From: Acidobacteriota bacterium
GTDB lineage: Bacteria; Acidobacteriota; Terriglobia; Terriglobales; Acidobacteriaceae
Assembly: GCA_019510535.1 (NCBI GenBank)
Contig: JAEKKE010000370.1
Location: 1-7,320, forward strand
DNA length: 7,320 bases
Direction of reading: 5' to 3'
The number at the start of each line of letters is the position of its first letter. Position 1 is the stretch's first letter. The notes under the pieces are model-generated. The model saw only the letters and a program-made list of their open reading frames with translations, was not told the DNA's origin and did not search any database. Both the position numbers and the translations under genes were made by a program. This document shows, piece after piece, positions 5,993-7,320 of the stretch.

Positions 5993-7320
5993 TTACGCGT
6001 CACGCACGACCTGGAAGAAATCCTCATCGCCCATCTGTCCGCCTTTGAGCGCAAGTTCAATATCGAGTGCGCCATGTGTGCGGCAAAGAGGAACGCCGGT
6101 ATGAAGATTCGCCTGCCAGGTAAGCGCCCTGAGTCCAAGCTGCCGAACCGCGTGCGAGCTGGTATCGCCACCGCAAAGGAGAACGCGTGAGATGTTCGTG
6201 GCCTGCACAATCTGGTGGAAGCTTGCATCTCCAATCACCTCCTCTGGACGGAGGGCGATGCCGGCGAAGCCATGCGCGAGTGCCCAGCGCAGTTGCCGTC
6301 CTGTAGCGACCGAGCAGGAGCCGCTCAAAACCAGAAGGGGTCCCCGCATTTTCGGTGGTAAAGATGTGTCTGACCTGAGAGCAACACCCAAACCCAGGTC
6401 CCGCCACGCCTCTACCAATGCAGCCGTAAGACCCGAGCTTCCAACGGCAAACATCTGTCGTTCCCCTGCGACCTGCCAGAGAAGCTTGCCTATCGCGCTC
6501 AACTCCGGTGAACGCACCGTATCAAAGAGAACGGCATTCGCACCTGCAGCTTCAGCTTTCGCGAAGGCGGTGAATCCATCTCCTCTGCGAATATTTTGGT
6601 AGTCCACATGGCCTATCCGCAGCGTCGTCTGCGCACAGAGATGTTTTCGCAAGTCCGCTTCACGCATTGGAGTCACAGGATGCCGGCTCATCGGGTGGCG
6701 ATCGATACGCAAGACCCTGCCATCGGGTCCGGCGGCATGCAAGCGTCCCCGCCACACATAACGGCGAAGATGAGGAGCGCCCACAACAATGGGAACCGTG
6801 TGCCCTTCAAAGATCTCTCGTCCGACCTCCATCGCGCAGCCGATGCTTCCGATCCGCGGTGACGAATCGAAGGTGGAGCAAACCTTGTAGTGCGTGACAG
6901 GAGCGCCCGCCGCCCGCAACGAACGGAAGATCGCAGGAAGGTTCTGCTTCATCCATTCTGGTGATTGAGAGCGGCTCTCTCCGGCGATTCCATAAGCGCG
7001 GAGTCCTGGCACCAATGCAAGATCCTTGGCCGTCGGCGGAGACAAAAACAACGCAGCAGGAACGCCGCCGCGAGCAAGCTGCTCCAGCACATCGGTTGAG
7101 CCGGTGAAGTCAGGGACACCTTCAACCGCAGCCTGCCACGCCTGCTGCAGACTACGCACACCTGCGGCTGGGCCTCCGGGATGCCCCATGATGCCTCCGC
7201 CACAGGCATAGATCAGATCAGTACATCCAAGCGCCTTGTAGGTATCAGGCGCCTGACGCGCGCTCTGTCCCGAAGAGAAGACGGGCATGACCTCGCAGCC
7301 GGGCAAAGGTGAGGAAAACA
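5993..7320 (-). CDS. RuBisCO-like protein C-terminus fused to DUF1537 acid-sugar kinase; N-terminus outside window
   Basis: One open frame runs from the window edge to TAA 5993-5995. Positions below count from the codon at 7306, which is interior and not a start. Residues 7-64 match the end of a RuBisCO-like protein: MPVFSSGQ corresponds to the RuBisCO loop-7 SGG region and ACGGGIMGHP (34-43) to loop 8 (GGGTLGHP in RuBisCO), both phosphate-binding, followed by the last barrel helix. From residue 66 a DUF1537 kinase begins at DFTGSTDVLEQL. Its substrate domain has HYKVCSTFDSSP (139-150), GSIG, and RHPMSRHPVTPM (203-214); its nucleotide domain has SGSCS (328-332), GGDTS (379-383) and KGGQMG (421-426). 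Known relatives phosphorylate acid sugars such as 3-oxo-isoapionate (OiaK), and RuBisCO-like OiaX/OiaT act on the product. The usual RuBisCO-like C-terminal tail, the kinase's first strand and part of the nucleotide domain appear to be missing. It could be a working bifunctional enzyme or a decaying fusion; the intact frame favours the former. Confidence 0.85.
   Translation of the reverse strand, partial: FSSPLPGCEVMPVFSSGQSARQAPDTYKALGCTDLIYACGGGIMGHPGGPAAGVRSLQQAWQAAVEGVPDFTGSTDVLEQLARGGVPAALFLSPPTAKDLALVPGLRAYGIAGESRSQSPEWMKQNLPAIFRSLRAAGAPVTHYKVCSTFDSSPRIGSIGCAMEVGREIFEGHTVPIVVGAPHLRRYVWRGRLHAAGPDGRVLRIDRHPMSRHPVTPMREADLRKHLCAQTTLRIGHVDYQNIRRGDGFTAFAKAEAAGANAVLFDTVRSPELSAIGKLLWQVAGERQMFAVGSSGLTAALVEAWRDLGLGVALRSDTSLPPKMRGPLLVLSGSCSVATGRQLRWALAHGFAGIALRPEEVIGDASFHQIVQATNISRVLLCGGDTSSHAVRQLGLRALTWQANLHTGVPLCRTHGALDIELALKGGQMGDEDFFQVVRDA

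Noticed and set aside
5985..5995. Bidirectional terminator between the convergent propeller and kinase genes
   Set aside because: Only 5 bp separate the stop codons and no GC-rich hairpin followed by a T-run was seen around them.
7304..7306. TTG at 7306 as the true start of the RuBisCO-like/kinase gene
   Set aside because: The frame stays open to the window edge and the encoded sequence begins in the middle of a RuBisCO-like barrel, so the start lies outside the window.

Overview
The window looks like the chromosome of an acidobacterium (Terriglobia/Acidobacteriaceae type). This is inferred from a moderately high GC content, a very long Oar-like TonB-dependent receptor with an N-terminal carboxypeptidase-regulatory domain, a secreted FG-GAP/VCBS propeller protein, and acid-sugar catabolic genes. 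No rRNA, tRNA, mobile element or CRISPR array was seen, and the genus cannot be fixed from the sequence alone.

Layout: (1) 1-3255, minus strand: an Oar-like outer-membrane receptor, intact from its start codon but cut by the window edge shortly before its expected C-terminus. (2) 3256-3365: a short intergenic stretch with a good sigma70-type promoter that would give a nearly leaderless receptor mRNA, preceded by a 24-bp inverted repeat. (3) 3366-4544, minus strand: a regulator joining an IclR-type winged helix-turn-helix to a sugar-binding periplasmic-binding-protein fold. (4) 4545-4766: a 222-bp divergent control region with two nearly identical 15-bp palindromes (TTCCG-N5-CGGAA) whose centres are 84 bp apart. 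(5) 4767-5987, plus strand: a secreted seven-repeat FG-GAP beta-propeller protein. (6) 5993-7320, minus strand, open at the window edge: one reading frame that joins the C-terminal end of a RuBisCO-like protein to a DUF1537 (four-carbon acid sugar) kinase. It converges on the propeller gene with only 5 bp between stop codons.

Working model (inference): the receptor imports, and the regulator senses, a plant-derived sugar or sugar acid, and the RuBisCO-like/kinase protein works in its breakdown. Separate RuBisCO-like proteins and DUF1537 kinases are known partners in D-apiose/3-oxo-isoapionate catabolism (OiaX/OiaT with OiaK). Their occurrence here in one polypeptide, with domain ends missing at the seam and a shortened kinase nucleotide-binding domain, is the most unusual feature. 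The chimeric regulator and its helically phased operators come second.
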